Source: Prochilodus magdalenae (lineage: Eukaryota; Chordata; Actinopteri; Characiformes; Prochilodontidae). From it: a stretch of 64,000 nucleotides of DNA. How positions within the stretch are numbered: the stretch's first letter is position 1; each line of letters starts with the position of its first letter. Under the pieces are notes generated by a model, which did no database searches, was not told where the DNA came from, and worked only from the letters and a program-made list of their open reading frames with translations. The position numbers and the translations under genes were made by a program. Positions 1 to 13,700 of this stretch are shown piece by piece. The stretch spans positions 434,001 to 498,000 of the forward strand of contig JAMWET010000761.1 of assembly GCA_024036415.1 (NCBI GenBank). Reading direction: 5' to 3'.

Positions 1-43
1 ACAGCATTTCACTTCTGGGTGCAACTGTTTTTGATGATGAGTG
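1..43 (-). mobile_element. Right end of Tc1/mariner-like element, family A copy 1 (cut by window edge)
   Basis: Bases 11-43 (ACTTCTGGGTGCAACTG and then TTTTTGATGATGAGTG, followed by TA) match the right terminus of the copy at 2998-3761. The final TGAGTG|TA is the expected Tc1/mariner terminus plus target TA. Confidence 0.75.
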
Positions 44-1646
44 TATTTTTCCTTTATCACTCAACCCTGCTGGGTACATTTAACTTTTTGGGCCAAACTA
101 CTGCTTCAGATGTGCTTAAAAAACTGTGAGATGAAAAAAGAACAAAAAGGGGAACAGCTGAATTCTGAAATCTTGTACACAACAAAAGGGACAAGAGTTT
201 CTCCCAAAAAATAATTGGGCTCCAGTGATCAAACACTAATTGCCGGCCGAAATGGACTCCTGGTGTGCCTGTTCTGACAAAACGCTAAAAGAATGAAATC
301 TTTACATGCCTGATATACTTTAGCAAAAGCAAGATTGAAATCATTATATATATATTCTTATTAATAAGCTCCACAAGGTTTCAGAGCAGGTGTATTTAAC
401 ATGGTCCACTCTAAAGTGCACTCTCCAGCAGTAAATATGGTACGCTCAGAGTGATAAATAACCAGGCAATTGGATTAAACTTTACGAAAGCTGTTTACTG
501 TCTGAACCGTATAGACAAAATCTCCATAGACCTAATAATGAGTCAGTCATTGAAACATTGTGTCAGACGCTGAGCTAATGGGAAATGGCTTTCAGCTAGG
601 AAAGCATTAGCCTGCCCTTCAAAAACACTAAAACTCTAACTGCTGGGAGTTCCCTTCCTTGCCTACACCTGTTCTACACAGAGACTGGCCGTTAAAGCGA
701 ACATAAAACAGCATTCGCCGGGCCAGAGCTTGCATTCGTGGAGTCGAGGGGAGCAGGAGAGAGCAAATGAGTAAATTTACACACTTCATAAATACTGTAA
801 TACTGCTGAGTGGGTTGTGTAATAATCCGAGATGGGAAACAGCAATTGGGTTTTTATGTTTATGGATTTATTACTCATATCCCTAAAAGGGCCAGAAACA
901 CTAAACATAAGAGTGTGTGGGAAAACACTTACAGGATGGTGGGCCAGGGTGCCACTCACCACGAGGAAATTGTGCAAGTGTGTTCGTGTCTGTCTGTCTC
1001 AGAGAATTAAACAGAAGGAGCGCGAGAACGGAGCCCGATCCGCCATCTGTCAGTCTGTCAGCGACGAGTGCGCATTCATGTTTGTGTCAGTGTTTTGGCA
1101 ACACAGCTGAAGCAAAAGTGATTCTCTGTGGTGAGATGGCATGCAAGCATTGTGTGTATTTTTAGGAAAAGCGAGAAAAAGGGGAAGAGATGTATGTGTG
1201 CAGAGAGGGTGGGGGTACAGCCGACATGAAAAACGTCCTGTCTTAGGTGTTTGATTTAAAATGCATGAGAGCCGAGAGACATCACATTTTGGCAGTTTAA
1301 AAAAAAAAAAAAAAAGGCGTCAGTGAAACGCTCTAAAACACAACTGTCAAACTCTCATTATCAAATCCATCTCTTTTCCCGATAGGTCCATTTAGATTCT
1401 GATGCAAACAGATGGAAATAACCACACATCAAGTACGTCTTCTCTTCAGCGTGTCAAACGTGATACATGTACAGGAAGCATTTCTGAACAACACCGATCC
1501 AGTAGTGACATGTAATAGGACCCTAAGGAAAATACCATGACGGCTTAAGTTGGGGTCTCTATGCCCCCTGCCGCCCACTCAGACAAACATTAGCACGCAA
1601 ACATGAGAATGGAACTGGAAATGGGCTGTCTGTGTCGAGGACTCAC
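1..1646. other. pdia5 intron 11 (part)
   Basis: Intronic sequence left of exon 11. It begins with the right end of a Tc1-like element (1-43) and has a 17-bp A run near 1299-1315. Otherwise I see no exon. The short open frames at 786-1165 overlap each other and resemble no protein I know. Confidence 0.8.
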
Positions 1647-1783
1647 AGGGGGCGTAGAACATGACCAGAGCTGAGGGGTGCTCCTCCAGGAACGTGTCAA
1701 AGGACTCGTCCGTCAGGTGATAAACTGCAGAGTCCGACTCAGACCATGGCACCTCCGGGGTCTTCGGCTGTGGCGGCTGGGGG
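1647..1783 (-). CDS. pdia5: pdia5 exon 11: linker and start of second catalytic domain
   Basis: Encodes a proline-rich linker ([14 protein letters not shown]), then [20 protein letters not shown], ending LVMFYAP plus the T of the next active-site Trp. The acceptor is ctgcag before 1783 and the donor gtgagt after 1647. The CxxC itself would be in the next exon, outside the window. Confidence 0.95.
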
Positions 1784-4700
1784 CTGCAGGGAGACAGCAG
1801 GAGAAACATAATATACATAAAGATTAATATTGTTATTATTGTTATAACAAAGATATTGTTATTATTGTTTAGTTTGTTTGGTCAGCAATACATAAAGCAC
1901 ACATACACGCGCGCGCACGCACACACACGCAAGCGCACGCACACACGGCGAGCGCACACACACACACACACGCGAGCGCGCACACACACACACACGCGAG
2001 CGCGCACACACACACACACGCGAGCGCGCACACACACACGCGAGCACACACACACCCACATACACACACATATACACACATATACACACATATACACACA
2101 TATACACACATATACACACATATACACACATACACACCTACCCTTACAGAAAAGCATTAAATAGAACTACAGCTCAGTATAAATATGCTGGGCTGCTACA
2201 CACTAACAATTTTTTTTTTTGTGAAGATTTTAAAAAGATTTCTGTCATTACAGATGTGTGCGCAACACCAGCACTCTTCACAGAACAAAGAGAAAAAGAC
2301 AGAGTTGTGCAGTAAACCGTACCAAACTGCCGAGAAGATGGCTGGACAACGTTTAAGATCCTGCGGGGACCAAATTCTTTACATGATTCACTGTTTTGTT
2401 CTCGCTCTCTTCATTCACTCTCTAGCTCGCTCCACCACCGCTTGCTGTTTCTCTCTCTTGCTTGTTGAGCCAGAAGGGTGGCTTTGAATGGCGCAGCCAT
2501 CAAATCCTGCTCATTCTGCCTTTAAGGAATCTAACGCAACAATGTCTATCTCTTGTGACTGCCTAGTTCTCACTGCTCACTTGAAGAGAGAGGTGGATTT
2601 AAGGATAGCTTGGGCACAACGATAAAAAGAATGACGCTTGAGTATGAATCAGCTCCCTTTGTTCCTACCAAAGAACCCTTCAATAGAACATTATATTAAT
2701 AACCTACTGCTGATATTGTCACAAATAATGCAAAACCTATGTTGAGTACAACAGCGGACTAACATTAAAATATTGCGACGGGCTAAGTAACCGAAGCGGC
2801 ATTGGCTGCATGTGCACCGAGTGATATTTGCAAACAGGGAAAGTCTTTTCAGGGTTTCAAGTGTTTGTGAAAATCAGTAAAGTGGGCAGTAGAGGGGGGA
2901 GAAGTTTAAGCCTGACACACACTAATGCTTACATACCTAGGCTTGGATAAATTGGAAGAGAGTGGTTTGTTTATTTGAGCCAAACCATACTTTTATACAC
3001 TCAAAAACAATAGTTGCACCCAGAAGAAAATGGAATGCTATTCAGAAGGAAGTTGAAAATGACCAAGAACAATAAATGATGATAAACCTAGACTGATATG
3101 GGGCATAATTCTTGAGTTACATTCAAGAAGGTTGTGTCTCTCAGTAAGGTTAATGCAACATGCCAGACGTCTCGGCATGGAGTTGTAGAGGTTCCTACTG
3201 GTGTCCTGTGATAATCCATCCCATGCATCTTGACGGTTCTCACACAGTTCCTGCTGATTTTGCGGTAGGTGTGGAGGTGTAGTGACACCAGGGCCTCCGG
3301 AGATGTGAAGCGTGACAATAAACTGCTCATCTTGGTGCTGACCACGGTAGATTCGTTGGTAGTCTCCACCGAGGCAAAAGCGAGACTTATCACTGAAGAT
3401 GACCTGCTGTCATTCTGAGTCACACCATAACAGTCTGGCATGACACCATTGCAGTCTTTGGCGACATTGAGGTGGTGTTAGGGGAAGTCGTCGTAGCGGT
3501 CTGCGTGCATATAGTCCTGTGTTAAGCAGCAACACGCCAATGGTGCTGCCGCTAACAGGGTTTCATCACTGCTTGCTGAATGTCTGCAGTCATGCCTGTT
3601 GGGGCAGTCAGGTACAGCAATAAAACCCATCCGTGCTTATGTCACATGTGTGGCCACATTTGTATGTCTCAAAATGTCAAACCTACCCAGCAAGTTCCAT
3701 TCCTGTGGGTTGATTCATCCTGGTTGCAACTATTTTTTGACTATTCTTTTGATGATGAGTGTATAAAATAACAGTTAGGAGGAATCAGTACATTTTCTAA
3801 ACCAAAACACTGAAATCTGCTGATATTAAACTGTGTTATTCTGGTTATTTCTTTTCCAGCAGCTGTTTTTCTTGGTGAAATCTACAAAAACTTCTATAGC
3901 AAAGGTGAAAAATGCCTTTTGTTGAAAGATCTGTGGATGCTTGGGAGGAGGAGTGGGGGTGTGGGAAGGTCGGGGGTGTTTTTAATATGTGAGTCAAGTT
4001 GTGTCCAAATAAACCCTTACAGTTTATGGGGAAAATGCTGTAGTGTTTAAATCTACAACATCAAATCCAAACCGATTTTGACCTCAGAAAAGAATATCAT
4101 AACTCTCTCTCTCTCTCTCTCTCTCTCTGACACACATGCACACACACCTGTGCAGTTGAAGAAGTTCAAACCTACAATATCTGTAACAACCTCCTGTACG
4201 TATATATTTAATACATCAATATAATTCATGCCAATAAAATCATCTGTATCTGTGTCTGAATCAGAGATAGAGCAACGGGGGAGAGAGAGAGAAAGAGATA
4301 AAATTAAAAAAATCGGCGTCTACATAAATTATGAGCTTAGACTGGATGGTGGGGAACAATCTCAGAGCCAAGATTCCGTACTCGCTGATGACTAGTTCAA
4401 AAACCCTCAAAGACAATTAGGCAGAAATACTATGCTATGTTGGACACAGCTGGTACACATCTCAACCACCCTCACAGTTCTGGACATCTGCTCAGCTCGT
4501 AAGCAGTCACACCCTATGACTGAGAGCAGACAGCGTGCGCCAAGGACACTCACTCACTTCTCAGTGCTGGTTGCTCTCACTCTCTCCAGTGATCATAGAC
4601 CAGCCCAAATGATCCTCTGAGGAGTGCAAAGAGCCAAGAGCCTGTCTCCTTAAAGCCTGCCAACCCCATGTTCTTAAAATTCTTAAACTTCACAATAAAT

Positions 4701-7700
4701 GTCTCGTTAAAGTCAGCGTGCCTTTAAAGAGCCCTGGCGCTGTTTCTACCAGGACGATGCCAGCTTGGGGGCGGGCAGATAACAGATCAACAAAAAAAAG
4801 AAAAAGTCTATTTTACACAGCTGTCCACTTATCCGAAACCTAGAGTCAATCAACAGAGGCATGTTTGATGTCCATCATTTATATTTGTGCCGGAGCTATG
4901 AAGCTAATGCAAATGAGCAATAATAATTGTTTATACCCATTTCAAATAGGAACAGCCATTTCTGGCTACTTTTATTCATGTTTTATTGTTTATGTTGGAA
5001 ACAGTGTCAAAGGCAGCAGTGGTACGAGAGGGAAATGCAAAACAAATGTACCTAAATATGTTCAAGGTAACTTTGCCAAGGTGATATTGTCAAGCAGGTA
5101 CTCTCTTTACCAGCAACAGCAGAGTTAGCTCACTTATAATAGACAGCCAAATGATGTGTTTTATTGCAGTTCAGATTATTTATAGCAGCAGTACAGTAGC
5201 ATCTTTTAGCAACTCCTGTAACACTCTTTCAGTGGTGGGAAAAAAGACCAGCTTTGCTACTCTGTATTAATTAGTCAAACATAGATCCACTGAGAAGTCA
5301 CAACGGTCAATGACTTGCAGTAAATACAGGCTATGACCATGTCAGTGACCATGCCAGTTCCGTGCAGACATAACCATGCCCCCACCTAATGAAATGGTGT
5401 GGGGAGCTTTGGGAGATATAGGATATTTCTAGACTTACCAGGGCTCTAGACTAACTTTAGGCACTGGTTGCACTGGTGGGCCTAACGTTTTTTCTTAGGT
5501 GCACCAGCACCAAATTTAGGTGCACCCAAATTTTCAACTGCATCACATTCAGAACAGCAGTTTTACAAGTTCACTTTTTCTTTTCTCTTTTTTAATGGCT
5601 GTCCATATAGGCCATATTGACTTGTAAATGATTAACTAACAATGTGGTCAACATAAAGTTCTTTATTTGAAGCATAAAGAAAGGTAGCAGTGCATTTGTC
5701 GGGCAGGTAATGTGTTTGATAGACGCGTTGTGCTTTTTCAGCGTTTTAATTCTAAATGTATTAAAACCAGTCACAAACGCACTACTGCCGGCAATGCTCT
5801 CGGAGTCGATCGTATGTGGCTAGTTATCTGATGCCGTCTCTGGACCGGGGCTTGACATAACCAGCGATCTGACACGGAGCCATCAGCCTCCCAGGTTATC
5901 ATTTTCGAACGGATCAGGCCTGAACTTAACATTCTTAACCAAAATGTTGTAAATCATTCTTTTCACCGCCTCTCGCCATCCGCGGTGACACCCGCTCTCT
6001 TTACCTGACGGGCCTAGGCTGCTCACCGCTCTGTCTGACTGCAGCACACGCATTTTCAAACGTACACATATACAGGAATATCTGGACCACGGCCAATCAG
6101 CCCCGCCCTTCACTATCTTTGATTGGTTTAGACCACGAAATGGGCCTTCAGAGTCACGAAGACTTTTTATTTTTTGCCCCATCGAACTGCTGGTCGCGCT
6201 GGTGCGACCTCAGATTTTTTTTAGTCGCACCATTGAGAAATTAGGTCGCATGTGCGAACAAATTGGTCGCACTCTAGAGCCCTGCTTACCTCACAAAATG
6301 GCATGCTGTTTGTCAATGTGTGTCAGAAATCGAACAAAACTATTTCACACTGACAGCAAGTTACACTCACTCAACCACTCTGGCTGTCTGAAATGTGTTT
6401 TACCTGTGATCGGAGCACACTACACTAGACTAGTACCATTCTGCTGACCATAAGCTTCAAAGTTACAACAAAGAGGTTAGGCTGTCACAGATACTTAAGT
6501 TCATTATACAGTCCAAGCTCAGGGGTAGGGGGAATTTTGTGTAACTTTTATTAATTTGAAGGAAAGAAAAAAAGAAGATCTCGAAAGATCTATTCCTTTA
6601 AGGATGAATAAATCAGCTGCAGCTGCAATGTTGCGTAAAGGGACACAGCGGAATTCAGTTGTTTCCTGATTGTCGCTCTTGCCAGAACACACTGGTCCAG
6701 TCAGACTACATCAGTGTGCATATCTTGCAATGAGACAACCCTACCATACTGAGGAATCAGTTGCCTACTTGTGTTTATGTAATGTTGCTCTAATCCTCAT
6801 GCCTAATGAAATTTTCAGGCCAATAATCCATGCAAAATCACAAACAGTTCCAGAAGTCTAATAACTGCCAGGGCAATGTCAATAAATTTAAAACAAATGC
6901 CTTGTTTTAAAATCAATATTAATATTTCAAGCTCACTGCTGATGAAATGCTTGGACACAAGGCTTACAGCATCAGGAAATAAAGCAGCCGCCTTCTTTAT
7001 TATTGTAGAAAAACATTTTTCTAGTTTTAGGACCTAGTTTTAACACCCCACACATTGCTGTTAAAGTTTCTCCTTCTTTTTCAACTTTTAATACATCTAG
7101 TCCAGAAGTGTTACTGTGATGCATAAAACTTTTATTTTCTTACACACCTGGATACAGTCCAGTAAATTAAGAGATGTGTCTGTGTAACCTCCATTACCAT
7201 GAGGCTCTGAGAGTGAGTCTAACCCATAAGCTTGAGAAGTGTCTGAACGAGCAGAGGGGAATAGAAATGCCTCATTAAATCTCCACTAAGAAGCACACAG
7301 GAGTATATTTGGGCTTTGTGTTTTACAGTGCACATCATCTCCTCCGCTCCTCCGAAGTGTCAAACACTCCCCTGACAACGCACTTACTCAATGAAGCAGC
7401 GACTAAGCACCGAGTCCTTACACCTCTCCAACTACTATAAATCGGCTTGTACACCAGCCTGAGAGCCTGCAGAGACTGCGTGTTCGTGCATATCTGTGTG
7501 TGGTGGGGGTCTTTACCTTGAGTTGGTTTATAGGAACAGGTTCTCTCAAAGGACTGCTCACAGACATACACTGTTCTACTCACTTTTTAAGCCAGTCCGC
7601 GATGTCCTTGGCCGTGGCTCCATAGTTCTCATAGTGATGCAGGAACTTCCCCTTCCTGGCAGACAAGGAAACAGAAAAGGGCCTTTAACTTTAGCTGTCA

Positions 7701-10700
7701 TGAGTTTGCTTAGGAACTGTGATCCACACAAGGCTACTGTATTATATAGCAAGGACTTACACATCGTATCATAAGTTTGGCACATGACTTTTCAATGCAA
7801 GTTTCTAATACAAAATACTTATATCGTTCCAGGCAGAGGGGCAATGAGAGCGTATCCTTCCCAAGTAACTGAACTGTAGCCACGGTTGATGCTCATCTGT
7901 AAAGGAGGCTGAAGCTGGCTTTCTTTTGTCAGCTTCTTAATTGAAGGTTTTGTTCCACCTTAAATGCTGCAGCTTGATCAGGTGCCACAATGCTACTGGG
8001 GCAGCACTAAAGGTTGATAGGACATTGGACTAAACTGGAGAATATGAATAAGAAGCAGAAGCTAAATTCAGCTCCCAACTATAATGTCAAGTTGTTTGTT
8101 TGCTCTGCACTCTACTCTAGACAGTTTCTCAAACCTTGGACACTACCAAGCTTCACTCAGCATTTGAGACTGGAGAGAGTGAAGGGAGGAGCAGTTCCAC
8201 CTGTATTAGCATCACATGCTGGGTATTTTTAACAACCAGCTAAAGCAGATCATCTTAAACTGAAAGTTTCATAGAGGGTAACAACTCTAATTTACTTTGT
8301 GTTGTTGTTTAGCTCAGAAGCAAGTAGCTAGTACAGGTATTGTTGCCTACCTGCTACAAGTAACTAACATGGCTAATTTAATAGCATGATATCTGGAGCT
8401 TAATTTTATTTTCCTGTCTGTGTTTGTGTCATATGTTGCTGAGGTGTTATCGTTATGGTGCCTCACTGTAATCCAGTAAATCAGAGCAGAACTCACCAAA
8501 CAAATGGGAAAACAGCTCAGTTTTATTCTAGAGCCAAATCATATGGGTGTAAATGAGCAAGTGAAACCACATCTATGTAGACATTAAAGAACACTGAAAA
8601 AAACAAAATACATTCTACGGCACCTTCAAATAATAGTTCACAAAAAAAAACACTACCAAAAGAGTCAGCTTTTAATACCAATGAGGACACAATACTAAAC
8701 ATAAAACTAAAATGTTGCAAGACATGCCATAAGAATTACATCAGTATTAGCAGAGATTTGCTTAAAATTGCTCAGGCGGCACTGGGCTTCTGCACTACAG
8801 TACTATCTGATTTTATTCATTTTTATTTATCATTTATGATGTAACATCTATGTAATGCCAATTCATCTGACAGTAGTCCCAGTTTGTACGTCATACATAA
8901 TAAATGTTTATGTATCAGTACTGGACTGGTATTGACAAGAGCACTGGGAGATGCGTTCCCTTAATAACGGTCAGATATCCATATTGCCCCAAAATTCCCA
9001 TTTCAGTGCACCCCTACAGAAAGTGCTAACAGCAAACAACTCAGTAAATAAAATAATTATTCAACATTAACAAAATCTTTACAGCTAGTGAAAATATCAA
9101 ATTAATATCAGTAGAATACAAAGCAGACCACAAACTGTTCCCGAATTTTTGACATGCAGTGTTTACTTGAACATCAGCCAGAAAACAGAGAGAGGGGAGG
9201 AGAAAAAAAAAAAAAAAAAAAATCACACATTTTGTTTCACGCTTCTGCTGTAATGTAATTACTAAAGCGTTGGGCCCTTCCTATTTAAAGGAACAAGCTA
9301 AATCAGGGGAGGTGATAGGGTTTATTTTCTCATCTCTAAACTGCATTACTGGTTAACTGAGGATATTTGTAGTGACACTCCAAAGGATTGCATTACAAGC
9401 AACATCCAAGAGTGTGGGTCCCTTTGCAGCAGCCAAGATAAACATTTTAAATGAGGGCTCGGCCCAAAGCTAATTAAGCCATTCTGCTCAAGGCGTCTAG
9501 CTTAATCAAAGACCCCAGCTAGCAGTCTTCATGTTCTGTACTAATCCATACCAACGGAACAGACTGACAGTTCAAGTTCAAACATAAAAGTTCAACTTTG
9601 TTTGTCACTTGTTTAGAAAACTTTGTTTAGAAAAATGTGCAATCTGTCAGAGCCAGAGGTCAGTGCTATTAGCCAGCGCTATAGACGTGAGCTATTAGCC
9701 ACAGCTATAGGCCAGGGCTACAAGTCAAGAGTTAGATACTAGAGCTGGAGCTAGAACCACAAGCCAGAGCTAAAAACCAGAGTTAGAGGCTAGAACAACA
9801 AGCTAAAGCCACTAGTAGAACTATAAGCCAGAGTTAGATGCTAGGGCTACAAGACAGAGCTATAAACCAGAGTTAGAGGCTAGAACCACAAGCTAGAACT
9901 GCAAGCCAGAGGTATTAACCAGAGTTAGAGGCCAGAACAACAAGCCAGAGCCAAAGCCTGAGCTATAAGCCAGAGTTAGAAGCTAGAACAACAAGCCAGA
10001 GCTATAAGTCAGAGTTAGAGTCTAGAACCACAAGCCAGAGCCACAGGTCAGAGCTACAAGCCAGAGTTAGAAGCTAGAACTATAAGCCAGAGCTATACAC
10101 CTAGAGTTAGACGCCAGAACAACAAGCCAGAGCTATAAGCCGGAGTTAGAAGCTAGAACCACAAGCCAGAGCTACAGCCCAGAGATATACCAGAGAGCTA
10201 TAAGCCACAGCTATAGGTCTGTGCTCAGCTTTGAGCATGAGAAGACCACCATGCACAGGTAATGCTTCCTTTATCTACCCCGATCTCTTCGTTTTCTGCT
10301 ACTGAAATTAATCTGCAGCAGCTAAGAGATATGCTAGTGCCAGCAGCGCTCGGTCATTTGTAACTGTCAGTGATCAGTGGGGATCTGTACGCATCATGGT
10401 AATGTATCAAAAAAACCTGGAACAGCTATCAAACTGCATTAGTTCTCCCGTGTCAGGTTTAATATTGAGACAGCTGCAAGCAGATCACTCGCAATCTGCC
10501 TTTGTTTGGCCAAGGTTGAACTTGAAGGACATCAAGCCGTATGAAACTTGCATGGCTTTCCCCTACTTTTTAATCCTTCACTAAAATCCTCCATTGACTT
10601 TCACTCTTTGACGCTTCTTCTCTAGAGCAACTGATCTGAAAGGTTTGGGAAGGAAAAGGCAACATGGCACCACTCCAAGACACTGCATCCTCACTTGACA

Positions 10701-13700
10701 GTTCACCCAGTTCTGCTGTTTTTCAGATGAGCAGGAGCGAAGGGCAAGAGAGCTGGACTTGGCTGTTTAGCTCCCTCATATTTAGCCCTTTCATGTCACA
10801 GACCACAAAAGAAAAGTAGTCCTTCCAAGGTATAGACGACACTGACGATATAGTATAAACAATATATGATGATTAATAGCCCAAAGGCTGCCATATGGAG
10901 ACACCAGAGCAATATTGCGAGGCTTTATCAATTTGCCGGTCAAGGATGTCAACACTGCAGCCAATGGAGCCATCTTGACTTCAGTTACTAGCACTTAAAG
11001 GCAAAAATGATCAAAACGGCTCTCGACATCAAACTGGATCTCTCCAGTGACTCATATTACAAACTAGCATAAAACATACCTAACGTCAAATCATCGATCA
11101 AGGTGACCGTAGAATGATACACAAAGGTGTTCAAAGCTTTGACGACTGCATGGGGAACTAAACCAGAGTAACAGCTGGAATCGAAAGAGCTGAAGCAAAG
11201 TGCTGGTGTTTAGTTCAGAGCCTCATTACTGTAAGCAATGGTGCTGCATAGTCGTTAGCCTGCGACTCCCCTCAGGGCTGCAGCTAATGGCTCATTGAAA
11301 ACGGATTGGGCGGAGAACAGCATTTAATTAACCCTCCCATAATTAAAACGCTAGTGAAATGAGCGAGCGTTTAGTATCGAATGGAAGCAGATAAAGCAGG
11401 GCTGCAGTCTCAGGCCGGAATGCGGACAGTGGCTCACTAGATAACGCAGAATGAAATGCAACTATTTTGAAAGTTAACACAGTGGTGAAAAAAAAAAAAA
11501 AGATACCATTCTCAGCATTCATTTCTTTGCTACCAGCTAAAGCTGTTCAATACTGGGCCTGATTTGTTAAGGGGTAGCTATGCACGGTCATTAACAAGCT
11601 AACGAATTAACATCAGTATAAAAAAAGTTCTGAAGAGGTTTTGGAGGGTCAACACAGGCTGCAGAGTGATCATTAGTGCGCCTGTGTTTGGTGCTTGTTG
11701 CGTTTGGCCATGCTAGACCTCATCAAGGCATTTGCTGCCTCTGGCTGGAAAGGAGGACATGAGGGATGTTCTCAAGAGAGGAAAAAAAAGATTACTTAAC
11801 CAACCTCTCGCTGTTCGCCATTGATTTACTGGGAGTAAAGGAGAGAAAGAGAAAAGGAAAAGTCGCAAATTGGATCCTAGATCAGGCTTATTCCACGTCG
11901 CGGATTCTGACTTAAGGCAGAGCGGCTGGTCCCTAACGCATTCTGCCTCATCAGAACTGCCGTCATCTGTTCATGAATGAGAGAGCAGTTGCCATTCTGC
12001 TCTGGACTCAGCTCCCCATTGTGCGAGTTTCCTTCAAACCGAATTCTTTATGGCCGCATAGCCCCTCAAAACTTTTGCGTCTTATAAATGCTGAATATTT
12101 TTGAGCGACTCCTCACCCTAGTCGTGTCGTCTGGTCTGAACCTATTAAAGGAACCGAGCCTTCCCAAAAGGCTACTGCCTGAAAGGTGAGGCTATTTGGA
12201 CGCTGTGTGGTAACACTTCTCCAGCACACCATTCCCTCTGCCTCTTAAATAAAGAATGAGGAAGAGAGAAGCTCATCCACTCCATGTTAATTGCTTGGTT
12301 TAGGATGAATTCTTCATAGGTTCATGTGAGTGTGCAAAATTAAAACACAAAGCCAAACTTACTCAAAGTAGCAGAAGGTTGGGTAGCCCTTGACACCGAA
12401 CTCTTGCTTTAGGCCATCAAACTCAGCTGGGTGCACGTTCATCCCCGCCAGCACCTGTGGCAAGACAGCAGATCACACTCGGAATGAACAATCTCTGCTT
12501 ACGACACAGAACTCAGTGAAATGAAGACGAATGGCTGCAGCGTACTAGAAGCAGACGGCTTGTCGGCAGAGAGCAACATGAAAGTATGGCACGCAGCAAA
12601 GTGGGACATGGTAAATATCAAGCGCTTTGATGACATTATAAGGCAGGACCTAAAACGCTTCTTTCATGCCAAAACCAATTTAGAATCCATTTGGTTGTAG
12701 AAAACATGCCACTTCAGGGAATTTTAATTCCCTTTGTTCTGAAGGTTGAACACATGCCTCTTTACGCTTGAGATTTTGAATTACTTCTGTCTGGCTTAAA
12801 TTCTTGAGGCACAGACTGATTCTTCTCAAGCTACATTTTAATCCCTCATCTTGAACAATCTCTGCGTTTCTTCCTGTGTTGGAGCACGCTAGCCTAGTAC
12901 TAGATGCTCCTTTTAATGTACTGTACAGAAAAAAATCCATGTCAGTATCAACATTGGCCAGTACACAGGGTACCAATATCAGTATCAGAAAAGAAAAAGT
13001 GGTGTTAAGGCATCTCTAGTTGACAGGAGTATCACAAATCTTCATGCAACAGTACCCATTCATTCATCTTATTACAATGAGCATATTATCCATCATGTTT
13101 CTACAAGAGCATCTTTATATTTTAAGAGCCTTGGCCTACTTTTTTCTTTACCAAAACAAAAACATGTTTCAGTCTTTCAATTTTTATACATCATTTCATC
13201 ACAGCAGCTATTCCTTATGATGCGTACATGTTATTATAAATGAACCGTTAAAATATTAAAATCTCATTATATTAACTTTCTTTAAAAGTTAAGAATATTT
13301 TTGGCTTTGGATGTGAAATTGCCGGTTTGGATAAAAATTATTTATAACTGTAGTTTAAAGACATGAGCATGATAACAGTAGTAGTATTAACAATAATAAT
13401 AATAATAATATTTAACAACAGTAATAATAATAATAATAAATTATGTTACATTTATTATATTACTTGCCACTACTGGATATCCCAGCTTCTTTACCCTAAA
13501 CAGACAATAAAATCAATCAGCAGATGTTCATAATTTGTAAAGTACAGGGCTCATTTGAAAAAAATCCACAACATGGAAAAAATCATGCAGGACAAAAAAA
13601 AAAAAAAAAATCTAAAGAAATTCCGACTAAGGGATATGTTTTTTGCATGAAGTGTGAATATTATAAAAAACTGCTACATTATGGGATATTAGGTGCCTTA

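Larger units (their letters stand above)
1784..7583. other. pdia5 intron 10
   Basis: A 5.8-kb intron. It holds a CA/CG alternating tract at 1903-2135, a Tc1-like copy (2998-3761), a CT/CA microsatellite (4103-4148) and a TIR element (5439-6284). The rest shows no exon I can support. Confidence 0.85.

Noticed and set aside
1856..2164. Open frames of His-Thr or Cys-Val repeats
   Set aside because: Products of the CA/CG repeat tract.
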